Shown here: positions 23,090 to 35,429 of the stretch, in pieces
How the letters are laid out: every line of letters starts with the position of its first letter
How positions within the stretch are numbered: position 1 is the stretch's first letter
Assembly: GCF_026745355.1 (NCBI RefSeq)
Contig: NC_079207.1
Span: forward strand, 19,100,920-19,164,919
Reading direction: 5' to 3'
Length of the DNA stretch: 64,000 nucleotides
Source: Beta vulgaris subsp. vulgaris
Taxonomy: Eukaryota; Streptophyta; Magnoliopsida; Caryophyllales; Amaranthaceae
Notes under the pieces: generated by a model
Databases searched by the model: none
Told to the model about the DNA's origin: nothing
What the model saw: the letters and a program-made list of their open reading frames with translations, nothing else
Position numbers and translations under genes: made by a program

Positions 23090-23373
23090 CAATTTGCGTC
23101 GCACCTAGCTAGTAATGCGACGCAGATTCCCTTTTATTTTTAATAAAAAATTCCTAATTTGCGTCGCATATTACTTGAACATGCGATGCAAATGGTTGAT
23201 TTGCGTCGCACCATATACAATGTGCGATGCAAATAGCTAAAAAATCTGCGTTGTTTCCGCATACGACGCAGATCAATTATAGGTCATCTGCGTCGAGACC
23301 TGTGCTGTCGGACCCAAGTCCGACGCAAATAGGGGTCCCAGGTCCGACGTAAATCAACCTCTCTCTACTAGTG
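23090..23373. mobile_element. Terminus of a second CACTA-type element family
   Basis: Contains inverted pairs of TTTGCGTCGCA/TGCGACGCAAA-type units and ends ACCTCTCTCTACTAGTG, the inverted form of a CACTAGTAGAGAG start. The arrangement parallels the subterminal arrays of CACTA 1 and 2 but with a different word. I found no partner end, so it is a fragment or the other end has been lost. Confidence 0.5.
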
Positions 23374-24069
23374 AGAAGTTATTTTTGCAGAATGTAACGT
23401 TATATTGTTAGATTATTATTTATCCCTGCATGTTATTCATTAGTATCATGTTAGGAATGTTTATGTAATACTATGTAGTACTCAGCTTTGCTGATTACGT
23501 GCTTTGTTTGTGATTGTTGATCATGGCTTTGCCTTATTGATCCTGTGATGACCCATGTTGGTGAGCAAATTCTTTAGAGCATTGACATTTACAGGTTCGC
23601 AGATGTTGCATCATTGGGAATATGGGAATGGAGAGCTTGTGTAATCTATTATTATAATTACTACCTTAGTAGGAAAATTTTATAATAAGTTTGATTTGAG
23701 TAGACATGAGTGTTTGGTTTTCAGTACTTATTTACTTATTTATTTATTATATTAAAGTATGAAGTTTAGTTTTTTTTTTTCCGCTGTAAAATTCTGAATA
23801 AGCCGATACGTTATCACATTGGTGATAATGATTGGGTAATTCTCTATGTTTTATATTAAAAAGGTATTTATGAAAAGAGAGAATTATCGGGGTGTTATAG
23901 TACATTCTTATGACTTATGAGGCAGTTTCACGAGAGGAGCAACTTCACATATAAATCAACTCTCTTTCTTAGAACAATTATTTATCCAATAATCATATTG
24001 TTTGTACAAACATTGTGATCAGTGTTTCATACCTTATTCATAATAACATGGGTTTCACATCTAATTATT
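23374..24069. other. AT-rich spacer, no gene
   Basis: No exon, RNA gene or repeat recognised. Confidence 0.4.
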
Positions 24070-24338
24070 TACATGCACGACTAACATGTAAAATGGGTGC
24101 ATAAAGATATTGTGCTCAGCCTGGAATACAATTATAAAGTTGAAAGTACCAAAAATTTCTAAAGGCATATCATTAGAAAAGCTTTCTTAACCAATCGGGT
24201 AGATCAAGAAAACAACTGTAGCCGCCTCTACAACTGGAGCTAAATATGCAACAACAATATAAGGGCGCATACCCATACGGAAGCTAAGTTTCCACTCACG
24301 ACCCATATAACAAGCTACACCAAGTAAGACATGTAGAA
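24070..24338 (-). pseudogene. psbA: Nuclear plastid insertion: fragment of psbA (photosystem II D1)
   Basis: The minus-strand translation follows D1 for about 90 codons: [41 protein letters not shown] and MHPF are all in order. One in-frame stop replaces the Gln after YPIG, there is one extra codon in the APV..AAT segment, and many residues are changed, so it is an old non-functional copy. D1 is a chloroplast-encoded reaction-centre protein; here it lies among nuclear repeats, hence a NUPT. It stops abruptly at the LINE A insertion and resumes at 30043. Confidence 0.85.
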
Positions 24339-24434
24339 AGAAAAACTCCCTCGAAAAAAGGGTCTCTCTCTAGTTCGTAGAATGCCCTAATGTATTGCGG
24401 TGGTTCTCCATTACGGCGGCTGGATTCCTTGGCT

Positions 24435-25560
24435 ATGACTGAGAAAATGACTGCTTTTTGTTCGAAACTTCGAATTGATGAGGAAGAGGATGTAGTTATT
24501 GACATAAAATCGATAAACCCTAACCCCGAAAATCCAAAACTCCCGCTTCTTCTCATTGGAAAGTTACTGAGTGATAGATCGTACAATCTGGATGCTTTTA
24601 AGCGCACCATTACGCTTGTCTGGGCACCTGTGCATGGAATTGTTATTCCGGTTTTGTGTCCGAATCTTTTTGCCTTTCACTTTTTCCACTGGTAGGACAT
24701 GGCTAAAGTCTTAGACGGTCGTCCATGGTGTTTTGATAACATGTTGGTGTTGCTAAAGGAGGCTGATGGTGACGAACAACTTGACCAGGTATCCATTATC
24801 CACTCCCCTTTTTGGGTTAGATTAAAAAATCGCCCTTTTAATTATAGATCTGATGACGTTATTTTGGAGGTTGAGGAGGATGTCTTGGGTATTGGTAGGT
24901 ACAAGAGGGTTAGAGTTATGCTTAATGTTACAAAATCCTTGTGTCGTTTTCGGAGAATTAAGGTTAATACGGGGAAGGAAATTCAAATTGATTTGTGTAT
25001 GAACGTCTTCCATTTTTCTATTTCGCCTGTGGCATAATGGGTCATTCAGAAAGAGATTGTCATGGAGTTCTAGAGGAAGATAGTAAAGAAAGTTTGGGTT
25101 AGAGTACTGCTTTCAAGGCTACGCCTCGAAAAGGGCGTTCAAAAGAAGTGGCTGAGGAAGAAAAATTTAGAACCAGTAAAAAGGTTCTTTTTGTCCCTTC
25201 TATTGCTTTGAATGAAGTGGATCCCCAAATTCTTGTTCCTCATAATGGTTCTGTCGGATTGGAACCCCCCCCTCAAATTGGCATCACCAAGGGACCTAAG
25301 TCTCCCCCCCCCCCCCCCCACACGCAGGACTTGTCCCCCTACCTATCCAAATTTGTCTTCTTCCCACCTGCAATCCTACCAATTAATTGCCACCTCCCAG
25401 CCATCTCACCACTCAAAAGCTACCACTTTCCTGACAACTCTCCTGTCACTCGCATCCAAACACCCCAAATAATACCTAACCTATGCGATAACCAGTCAAC
25501 CCCTCCCCACATTAATTTACCTCCTCAAAATTTGCCCCCCTTCATTACCTAATTCGCACA
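24435..25560 (+). pseudogene. LINE A ORF1 (DUF4283/CCHC type), broken
   Basis: Starts MTEKMTAFCSKL and continues with IGKLLSDRSYNLDAFKRT, typical of the DUF4283 N-terminal domain of plant LINE ORF1 RNA-binding proteins. A TAG at 24693-24695 interrupts it, and the frame then continues (MAKVLDGRPWCFDN...). Near 25030-25060 the remains of a zinc knuckle are visible (CGIMGHSERDC), but the first cysteine is not seen and a stop/frameshift lies beside it. A run of 14 or more C at about 25306-25319 lies in a proline-rich tail. Confidence 0.75.
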
Positions 25561-25949
25561 ATGATGCCACGCCCACCCAGACACCCTACCCGATTTCATA
25601 AAATACCCCGACCCTTTTTACTCCTCCTCCTAGTCTGGCTGAGCAGCCTACCTTGCTTCATGAAAACCTGAACCAAAGTACGTTTGTTTTTTCTAGCATC
25701 AAACAAGCAGGGGTGAAATCTCGCTCTTGGAAACGAATTGATCGTGATAGTATGGAAGATAAAGGACAAGTAAAGAACATGGAGCTTGATCCTTGTGATT
25801 TGTGTCTAAAACATTCTCAGGAATCTATTACTAATCTGGACTTTGAATTAAGTGAGGGTGCATGAAGCGTCTCAAGCCGAACACCACTCATGAGTTTCAA
25901 TCCACCTTTTCGGCAGATGTTGGTGACACCCATCCCCGCAAAGCATCAT

Positions 25950-28900
25950 GAGTATCCTTTGTTGGAACTGCTTGGGGTTGGGCAACCCTCAGACAGTTCG
26001 ACAACTCCATCGCTGAAGTTTGAGCAACAACCCTGATATTGTTTTTATCTCCTAAACAATTATCAACAAAATTGAAGCGGAGAACTTGAAAACGAACTTG
26101 GGTTTTAAAAATGCATTTGGTGTCTCTAGTAGGGGTAAAGGAGGTGGTTTATGTTTATTCTGGAATGATAATGTCAATTTCTCCCTGGTCTCGTTTTCTC
26201 ATCACATTTGTGGTGTGGTTGAGAATGGTGAAAGTTCATGGTTTTTTGTTGGCTTATGGGTGGGGTAAAGAGGAGGAGAATGACTTGGAATCATATCTGA
26301 AATTTATGTGAAGATTCTCACCTTCCCTTGATTATTGGTGGGGATTTTAATGAAATTCTCAGCTATGACGAGAAAGAAGGCGCATCTGATCGTGTTCGGC
26401 GTGAGATGAATGGGTTCCAGAATGTTTTAGAGGAATGTGAGCTGCGTGATCTTGGTTACAATGGTGCCTAGTATACTTGGGAGCGAGGTAGTTCTACTGC
26501 CACCCGAATCAGGAAGCGTCTTGATCGATTTGTTTGTTCAAACTCATGGCTCCATCTATTCCCTCACACAAATGTGCAGCATTTGCTTCGCCATAAGTCC
26601 TATCATTCGGCTACCCTAACTACAATTACAAAGTAGCGTCAGCACGGTAGGAAAATGAAGGGCTTTAAGTTTGAAACGACCTGGTTACTTGATGAAGGGC
26701 GCGAGGCTACTGTTCGTGCGGCTTGGGCAGGTTCGGCGGGTGAAGAAATAAATTCGAGACTCGCTTCTTTGGCTCACCAGTTGGTTGTTTGGAGTGCTGG
26801 CATATTTAATAAGCTTCGTGAGAAAATCAAGCAGGTGGAGTTAAGTAGGGCCCAAAAGCGTCCTATTTCTGAGGACTCTTGTCATGTTTCTGCTGATCTT
26901 GAAAGAAAACTTGATGACCTTCATGAAAAGCACGAAGCCTATTGGTACTTGCGCTCCCGAGTTGAAGAAATGAGGGATAGGGATCGTAATACTTCCTATT
27001 TTCACCACAAAGCATCTCACCGGAAAAAACAAAACTATGTAAAAGGTTTATTTGATGACCAGGGCACCTGGCATGAAGATAGAGAAGATGTCGAACTTGT
27101 GATTACAGAATATTTCAGCAACATTTTCAGTTCTACCTCTCCCACCGATCATGATTTTGAGGAAGTTTTGAAATATGTTAATCCTATTATTTCTGAGGAG
27201 TGTAATAAAGCTCTTCTCCGGCCTTTTTTGAAAGAAGAAATTTATGCTGTCCTCCAGCAGATGCATCCCTGCAAAGCCCCGGGGTCCCGACGGTATGCAT
27301 GCAATTTTTTATTAGAGATTTTGGCATATTGTTGGTGATGATATTACTAGTTCTGTTAGTAATATTTTGAGTGGCACTACCTCCCCGGCTAGTGTTAATT
27401 ACACTAATATTGCTTTGATTCCTAAGGTTAAAGATCCTACTTTAGCTGCTGAATTTCGGCCTATTGCCCTCTGCAACGTGCTTTATAAGCTTCTCTCTAA
27501 AACTTTGGTGATCAGATTGAAGGATTTTTTTCCTTCTATTGTTACTGAGAATCACAGTGCTTTTATGCCTGATCGTCTCATTACTGATAATGCTCTCATT
27601 GCTATGGAAATTTTCCATACCATGAAATCTCGACAGAAGGGAAGATGTGGTACTATTGCCATGAAGCTGGACATGAGCAAAGCGTATGACAGAGTTGAGT
27701 GGGGGTTTCTTAGGAAGCTTGTCCTGACGATGGGCTTTGATGGTAGATAGGTTAATTTGATTATGAACTGTGTTCTACAGTCTCTTATGCTTTCATTATT
27801 AATGGAGGCGTCTGTGGTTCAGTTACTCTCGCTAGGGGACTCCGTCAAGGTGACCCTCTCTCTCCGTAATTTATTTATTTTGGTAGTTGATGCTTTCTCA
27901 AAAATGATGCAGAGAAAGAAATAGGAAAGATTGATCCACGATGCTAAAGCCAGCCGAAGTCGTCTAGAGATTTCTCACCTCCTTTTACAGATGACAATCT
28001 TCTTTTTACTAGAGCTACCCGACAGGAATGCAAAGAAATAGTTGATATTCTCAACACATATGAAGCCGCATCTGGACAGAAAATTAACTACGAAAAATCG
28101 AAAGTCTCTTTTAGCAAAGGTGTTAGTGTTGATCAAAGAGTTGTGTTATCTGAAGTTCTGAACATGAGGCAGGTTGAAAAGCATGATAAGTATCTTGGTA
28201 TCCCTTCTATCAATGGCAGATTGAAGACTTCTATCTTCAATTCTCTCATGGATAGAGTTTGGAAGAAACTCCAAGGTTGGAAAGAAAAATTCCTTTCTCG
28301 AGCTGGATAAGAAATTCTTTTGAAGTCAGTGATCCAGGCAATGCCCACATATCTCATGGGAGTTTATAAAATTCCCGTCACCATCATCCAAAAAATTCAC
28401 TCTGCCATGGCTCGTTTTTCGTGGGGAGGAAATGACACTCATTGGAAAGTGCACTGGATTAATTGGAAAACAATGTGCACTCTGAAATGTTATGGTGGTA
28501 TGGGTTTCAAAGACCTTGCAAATTTTAATGATGCTCTTTTGGGGCGCCAAGCTTGGTGGTTGTCCCGGGATCCTAACTCTCTTTTTGGTAGTTATGAAAG
28601 CCAAATATTTTAGACATGAAAATTTCCTTGATGCTTCCCTTGGCTTCTCTTGCAGTTACTCATGGAAGAGCATCTGGAGTGTTAAAGCTTTGATTAAAGA
28701 GGGGTTCATTTCGAGAGTTGGTGATGGAGCTAGTATAGATATTTGGGAGGATCCGTGGATTTGTGGAGACTAAGGAAGGTTTATCACAAGTGAGAAGAAT
28801 GTGGCGCTTCAACAGGTTAGCAATTTGATTGATTCAGATTTTATGGAGTGGAAGATCCCTTTGATTGAATAAACTTTTAATGAAGATGATGTTAAAAAGA

Positions 28901-30006
28901 TTCTCGCCATTCCTCTTAGTGCCCTCTCTAGTAATGATGAATTAATTTGGGCACTTACAAAGAATGGAGATTATTCAGTTAAAACTGCATACATGCTTGG
29001 TAAGGGAGGCAACCTTGATAATTTTCATCATGCTTGGGTTCACATTTGGGGTGCGGATACGAGCTCCAAAGTTCGCCACTTCTTCTGGATACTTTGCACC
29101 AACTCACTTCATGTTCGTGCTTTGCTCCATTAACAACATTTTATTGAAGATGCTTCTTGCCCATGGGGCTGTGGTGAGGAGGAGACAGTGGCTCACGCCA
29201 TTTTTTGCTGCCCTCTGGTGGCTGAAGTCTGGGAAGCTTGTGGGTGCTCGTTGCTTTGTAGTCAGGTTTCATCCTTGGCAATGGTGGATTTAATTGTGAA
29301 ATGGCAGCAGTTGGATTCTAAGGTGATCCAAAAAGGAATGTTCCTTGCTTGGGTGCTTTGGGGTGAACGAAACAAGCTGGTTTTTCAAGAACAATCTACG
29401 CCCCTTCGAGTTTTGGTTGAGCGAGTGTCGAGACTTGTTGGAGAGCATGGCTCGTATGCCAAACACATATATCAACCCTTGACTTCAGATCTTTTGCCCA
29501 CGAGTTCGAAGCTGTGGCGGGATTCTCCGCCTGATATTATCAAAGTCAACACTGATGCCTCCCTCGCTGCTAAAGGCTGGGTTGGGCTTGGCGTTGTTGC
29601 GCGTAATTCTGTCGGGGATGTCCTCTTTTCAGCCACCCGCATAGTCAAAGCTTTTTGGGCCCCTGAAGTAGCTGGAGCTAAGGCCATTGCCTTTGCTCTT
29701 AAGCTTGGCCATCACCATGGTTTTGAGAAGATAATGGTTGAATCAGATTGTCAAGTGAACGCCATTTCTTACCTGTCAAAGCATGCTATCTTCCTCTCAG
29801 ATTTGGATTTTATCCTTCATGATATTCTTTCTGTTAGTATTCATTTTCAGTCTTTTAGTTGGTCTCATGTAAAAAGAGATGGCAATTATGTTGCGCATCA
29901 TTTTGTGAAGCTTATCCCTTTTGAGGTTGAACAAGTTTGGGAGAGGCACTGTCCGATGGAAGTGACTCTCTATGTACTCACATATTATCTGTCTTTGTTT
30001 GAGTAA
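25950..30006 (+). pseudogene. LINE A ORF2 (endonuclease, RT, RNase H), broken
   Basis: Begins MSILCWNCLGLGNPQTVRQL with an early TGA, the start of the APE-type endonuclease. Open pieces at 26655-27338, 27367-27750 and 28320-28613 carry the linker and RT (FRPIALCNVLYKL; LDMSKAYDRVEWGF). The RT active-site box reads FTDD rather than FADD near 27985, consistent with decay. A Cys/His finger lies around 29150-29215. RNase H (KVNTDASLAAKGWVGLG; VESDCQ) lies at about 29540-29800 in the long open stretch 29188-30006. Several stops and shifts separate the parts. Confidence 0.85.
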
Positions 30007-30042
30007 TATATTTGCTTGGCTTTCCAAAAAAAATAAAAAAGT

Positions 30043-30075
30043 GTAAGACGGGTAGAAGAATTAGCTCAAAAAGAG
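30043..30075 (-). pseudogene. psbA: Continuation of the psbA plastid fragment beyond LINE A
   Basis: After the LINE's A-tail the sequence resumes with GTAAGACGGGTAGAAGAATT. On the minus strand this encodes FELILLPVLH, corresponding to D1 YELIVLHFLL just upstream of the residues at 24338. Homology fades by about 30075. Confidence 0.7.
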
Positions 30076-31597
30076 CAACTGGGTTTGTAGAAACTGGATT
30101 GCTACAGTACAATATACAGTTTGAAGACAATTTAGCTAGTAAATGGCTTTGGACCAAACTGATCAAGACCTAAGAATTATGGTCAACGTCTACCATTTGT
30201 CATAAATTTTACAATTAATCCACAACTAGCAACATGACACTTTTTGACTTAGCAAGGAAGAAACTTGTGAAAGACTCGATTCGTTGACCGTGAAACCTTG
30301 TGGTGGTGCATGAACGACCCTAGTGGAGTAGTTAGTTGTTATTGATACTCCTCGGACAATCTTCTTGTATGTGCTACAAATTATAGTAAATATATTACAA
30401 ATTTGAAAAATGAAATTTGTGAAAAGTTTATAAAGAACCACGCCTTTTGAATTAAAGCTTTAAAATGATTTTACATACGAGAAGTGCATATTGATGAGAG
30501 GAAAGATAATTGTTCATTTTACAGTTTGGTGGCCTCTCATATTCCCATACACATTACACAATGATGCATCATTAGCTAGACCTGATATTAGCACAATCTG
30601 TCTCAAAAGTTTGCATAAGTTGGCAAACTAGGCTTATTAAGAAATTAGTCAAAATGAACATATTCACCTATGTATTGATCATCTTTAGTTTGATGAGTGG
30701 CTTAGAAACGGTAAGAAATGAGTTCTTGATCAATAATACACTAATATATGAATTAGGAAGGTTAGCCGCACAGTTCGACGAAAAAGTCCATTGTACTAGT
30801 CAGGCTCCCGATGTCAAAATGCTTAATAAGATATCTTTCCGAAAAGTAAAACGGGCCAAAAAATCCAACTCGCCACTATGTCGTGACCTACAGGCTTTTT
30901 AAGCCATCCGAATTCATTTAGGGTTCAAAAATAACATTTCAATAATTTCCGGATTTATTTTTGCCTAAAATTCGTATTAGGGTTTTGTTTCGACTATTTA
31001 AATGTTTTTATCCATTATTAAGAGACAAGTTTTATTCTAATAATAATATTTAAGAGTTTAACTCTTTTTTTGGTGGATTTCGGAGTTTCTGCAAATTTAT
31101 TGCTTGTAAATATGTTTGTTTGTACTAGAAATTGCGCTTGCTTTTCCTCCATTAATTTCGATTGCATTAATATAAAATAAAGATAATGAACTATATTTGA
31201 TAGTATAAGAACACCTATGGTGACTTGCTTTGATTACTTTGTGAGCCCATAGAAATATAGAATAGATGTAAATGTATCGTCCTAGAAAAGAAGACTCATA
31301 AGAAAAAAATTCAAAATATGGGGTCTAATAATTGGATCAAAAACACTGCACTAACGTTTATTGTGTTGTAATCCAACCGAGCCATTATTAGTAACCCCTC
31401 TATGACTATATCACGCACATTATGTATTAATGATCTCAAACTTTAATAGGTCCCTTAATATGTTCCGGTGACCTGATTAGTGCACTATTAGCGGAGTATC
31501 TCATAATATCAGGTATAGGTAGTCAACTAGCCCGTAACTCTGTAGGCCTCATCCTACGTCACTTAGTCATTCTTTAGAAAAAAAAAACTACCACACC
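30076..31597. other. Spacer between LINE A and LINE B, no supported gene
   Basis: AT-rich. An 82-codon ORF at 30654-30902 (+) has a hydrophobic N-terminus (MNIFTYVLIIFSLMSG) but no family resemblance, and I do not call it a gene. Nothing else recognised. Confidence 0.4.
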
Positions 31598-31613
31598 AAA
31601 ACCTATCAATAAC

Positions 31614-34600
31614 CCTCCTGGAGCGGTTCGCCGATGTATGTGGTAGCGCAGAAGTGTCGGAGCGTGAGATTCAAACTATTTCAGTGGTGCAAGAATTATA
31701 AGATCGAGAATAGTATAAATTGGGAGAAATTTCTCTCCAAATGCGGGGAGGTTCAAGCTTCATTACCTCACAGTGCTGAGGGTGATTTGGATGAAAAAGT
31801 TCAACAAGAGAGTATTAGTGACTTGGATGTGCAGCTAAAATTCTGGCAACAAAGGGCGAAAAGCAAATGGAAGACATGGGAAGATTCTAATTCCAAGTGG
31901 TTTTTTCGAAAGGCAAAAGGGCGTAAACAACGAAATGAGATACTACTGCTTAAGAATTCGGCGGGAAGATGGGTTTCGGAAAAACAAGATATCCAGAATG
32001 AATTTCTTGGCTACTTCTCGAACATTTTCCAAGGAACACAGCATAATCAGGAATTCTGGGATGAACTGGATCAGATTCAACATTTGGTGCCGAGGATTGA
32101 TCCGTTATTTAGAGACGATCTTATCAAACCGGTCTCGAGAGAAGAAGTCAGAAATGTGGTTTTTCAAATGGGGAGTCTTAAAGCACCGGGACCGGACGGT
32201 ATCCCTGCCATTTTCTATCAGAAGCATTGGGCGATTGTCGGGGAAGATATATGGCGTGCGGTTTTTCATTTCTTCTCCACTGGGTTCTTGCTTAATGAAT
32301 GGAATCTGACCAATATCTGCCTTATCCCTAAAAGAGAGCGCCCGGAAGAAGCAAGTCAATTCAGACCTATCAGCTTGTGCAACGTAATTTACAAAATCAT
32401 TTCGAAAATAATTGCGAACCGGCTAAAGCCGATTTTGAAGAGCATAGTGACACCTTATCAAAATGCGTTTGTCCCAGGGAGATTGATCTCAGACAACTGT
32501 CTCATTGCACATGAAATTATCAATCTAATCAAACAGCGCAAGAAGGGTACGCAGTACTTGGCAGCTCTTAAAATTGACATGTTCAAGGCATATGATAAAG
32601 TAGATTGAGACTTCCTGTACTGGCTCCTGACACAAATGGGATTCCCGGCAATGTACCGACAATGGATAATGCAATGTGTCACTACAGTCTCTTACGCGAT
32701 CCTCGTCAACGGTGAGCCGACCAGAAGATTCAAGCCGACATGCGGGCTCAGACAGGGTGACCCTCTTTCTTCTTATTTGTTCATTCCGATAATGGATATG
32801 CTGTCTAGATTGTTACTGCATGGAGTTAGCTCTAACAAATTCCAAGGCATTAAGCTCTCTGGGTCTAGCCCGGTTTTATCTCACCTCTTCTTCGCAGATG
32901 ATTCACTAATCTTTTTCAAGGCAACTCCGGAAGCCTGTGCAGAGGTTAAGAATATTCTGGCACGTTTTAGCAGATTATCAGGTGAGGTGATCAACTACAG
33001 CAAATCGCACATTATGTTTAGTCCAAATACGCCCTTAAGGTTCAAGAGATTCATGAGGAGCATTGTGGGCACCCCCTCTGAAGAGTCTGTAGGCAAATAT
33101 TTAGGCTGCGATATTGAAGTGGATGGTAGAAGTTCTAGAAAGTTTCAGCCTTTGGTGGAGAAGGTTGAAAAAAGGGTCTCCAGCTGGAAGTACCTCACGT
33201 TGTCCCATGCAGGGAGAGTCATATATATCAATAGTATCCTATCCATGCTAAGTCTTAACATCCTGAGTGTCTTCCTCATTCCAAAGGCTATGGCTGAAAA
33301 GATCAACTCGATTTTTGCTAGATTTCTCTGGACAAGCTCAAGTACCACCACCCCCATATTTTGGAGAAGCAAGAGGATCACTGAATTACCGAAAGGGGGC
33401 GGAGGACTCGGAATAAGAAATGTCCATCTTTTCAATAAAGCCCTTCTTGCAAAACAAGCAATCAGAATCCATAATTCAGGCCACTCGCTGATATCGCAGG
33501 TCCTCTTAGCCAAATATAAGGATTCCCCCGTTAATATTGTTCTACGAAAGAAGAAGTTAAGTAGGGCTTCTTGGGGCTTCAGGGGTCTCTGTAGAGCAGT
33601 CCAAGATTGTTGGGAAGGGTTTACAAGTCAAATTGGCAATGGAGCAGACACTAATATCGAAACAGATAAATGGATTAAAGAAGGCCCAATTATTGTGAAG
33701 GATGGGGTAAACCTATCAGACATGGGTTTACTAAAGGTCAAGGATCTGCTGGTCTCGAATCAGAAAGCATGGAACCCTACGCTCATTTGGAGATGTTTCA
33801 GCTCGGAATCCGCAATCCGGATTTTAGCCACGCATATTCCTGAAGAAGATGTGCAGGACAGATTTGTTTGGAGTGAGACCAAATCTGATATTCCCAGAGT
33901 TAAGGATGTTTATGCTTTCTATCTGTCCAAAAAAGGGGCATTGAATTTCTCCCAGGAGAATAGGCAGTTCTGGAACAAACTCTGGGCATCCGATCTCAAG
34001 CCCAAATGGAAATTTTTCACTTGGAGACTCTTGAATAAAGCTCTGCCTACAAACTCCAATCTGTTAAAAAGAAATGTTTCAGTACAGGAGAATTGTTCAC
34101 TATGTAAACAGTTCAAAGAGAATGAAAGTCACTTGTTCAGAGATTGTGGCATATCATCTCGCGTTTGGGCAACCTCGGTGTTGGGGATACGAACATGCAC
34201 CTACCCCTTCATACCTATTGAGGAGTGGATTAAGAATTTCCTCAGGATTTTCTGGAAGGAGGATGGGGTTAAGTCAACACGTGCAACGGAGTTCGTAGCA
34301 ACCCTATGGTCTATATGGATTCATCGAAATAACATCATCTTCAGGAGGGAAGAAGTGAACCCTGCTAGTATCGTTGTAACTAAATCAACCCTCCTTAAAG
34401 AGATCATTGAGAGCAACAAATACAGGAGCCGACATTCACTACTCTCCTCCGAGGATAGTACAAGGCTGGATAGGTATTTGAATTCTCAAGGTAATGGGGA
34501 CCATGAAGGATGCATAGTCAGGGTAGATGGAGCTTGGAAGCGCCATTTGCAAAAATTTCCGAGGGCAGGTATCGGATGGTCAGCAACTATAGATAATATC

Positions 34601-34930
34601 AAGATTTTTGAAGGAAACGACGCGGTTATCTCTTTATCCCCTCTCCAAACGTAAGCTCACGCAATTCTTCGTGGTATGCGTGAAGCACACACAAAAGGCA
34701 TTAGTCGAGTTCACATCTACTCAGATAGCAGCGACATTATGTATGCACTTCAGAGGAGACAATACCCATTTGAAGTCGCAGCTTTAGCTCATGATATACA
34801 AGCCCTAAGTCGTAAATTTCTTTTCTGTAAGATTCATAAGGTAGACAGGAATTTAGTGGCACCGGCGCATGAATTAGCTGTTGCAGCCAGGTTAGGCAAT
34901 GTTAGTTAGTTTCATGTTTGCACTTGTTGT

Positions 34931-34962
<32 letters not shown>
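31614..34962 (+). mobile_element. LINE B, 5'-truncated, young
   Basis: About 3.35 kb ending in roughly 31 consecutive A (34932-34962), flanked by perfect 16-bp copies of AAAACCTATCAATAAC (31598-31613 and ending 34974). It starts within ORF2 after the endonuclease, as expected for incomplete target-primed reverse transcription. The coding part has only two nonsense codons and no frameshift. The long A-tail and perfect duplication imply a recent insertion. Confidence 0.92.
31634..34909 (+). pseudogene. LINE B ORF2 (RT, zinc finger, RNase H), two stops
   Basis: Open from 31634 to a TGA at 32606-32608, in the RT block KIDMFKAYDKVD where a Trp is normally found. It then continues in the same frame to 34654. 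RT motifs are [25 protein letters not shown] and FFADDSLIF. A Cys/His finger CSLCKQFKENESHLFRDC lies near 34100-34155. A TAA at 34652-34654 interrupts the RNase H, which continues as AHAILRGMREA and YSDSSDIMYAL to 34909. The single frame across 3.3 kb shows light damage. Confidence 0.88.
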
Positions 34963-34965
<3 letters not shown>

Positions 34966-35027
34966 ATCAATAACACCGGTCCATTAAACCATTATTCATA
35001 ACCATGACTTTATTAATGCAATTATGA

Positions 35028-35418
35028 CGCAAATAATTACATGCACCCAAGTGCATGTAGAGCATGGTGCACCCTTTTCTAAATTACGTCGTTTTATTAT
35101 TTTTAGAGTCTATAATTTTAAAAAATTATTGTTATTTGTTTCCTTAAATTTTGCAAGTAAAGATTCATTTTTCAAATTTAAATTTAAAAGGTATATGTTC
35201 TTTTACCTTAAGTGTAGAGGTTCATTTACTATATGTTCTTTTCATTATAACATTTGTTCTTTTATAAATATAGATTTACACGTTCTTTAATTTTAAGCCG
35301 TGTGTTCTTTTTTAAAGTGAAAAAGTTGTTGAAAAAAGTTCGTGTTCTTTTATATTAATTGTATGTTCTTTTTGGGTGCACAATGAGCATTGTACACCCT
35401 AGTCTATAATCCACGCTT
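35028..35418. mobile_element. Mutator-like miniature element W1 (word GTTCTTTT)
   Basis: Flanked by an 11-bp direct repeat TGCAATTATGA (35017-35027 and 35419-35429). Each end has a tail of about 20 nt and then a hairpin: left 35051-35072 (GTGCATG...CATGGTGCAC), right 35374-35399 (GGGTGCACAATG... and complement). The inner halves of the two ends are inverted repeats of each other. The interior repeats GTTCTTTT about seven times (35180-35375). There is no ORF of note. The long target duplication suggests a MULE-type transposition; it shares its design with 55678-56004 and 58432-59638. Confidence 0.68.
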
Positions 35419-35429
35419 TGCAATTATGA

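Larger units (their letters stand above)
24339..30042 (+). mobile_element. LINE A, near full length, decayed
   Basis: A plant L1-type LINE with ORF1, then ORF2 (endonuclease, RT, zinc finger, RNase H), ending in a short A-rich tail (30025-30042). Its flanks GTAAGACATGTAGAA (24324-24338) and GTAAGACGGGTAGAA (30043-30057) are a 15-bp target duplication with two mismatches. The same motif is native psbA sequence, which confirms that the LINE landed inside the plastid fragment. Many stops and frameshifts make it inactive. Confidence 0.85.

Noticed and set aside
30654..30902. 82-codon ORF with a hydrophobic N-terminus
   Set aside because: No family resemblance, no promoter or splice context, and ORFs of this size are expected by chance.
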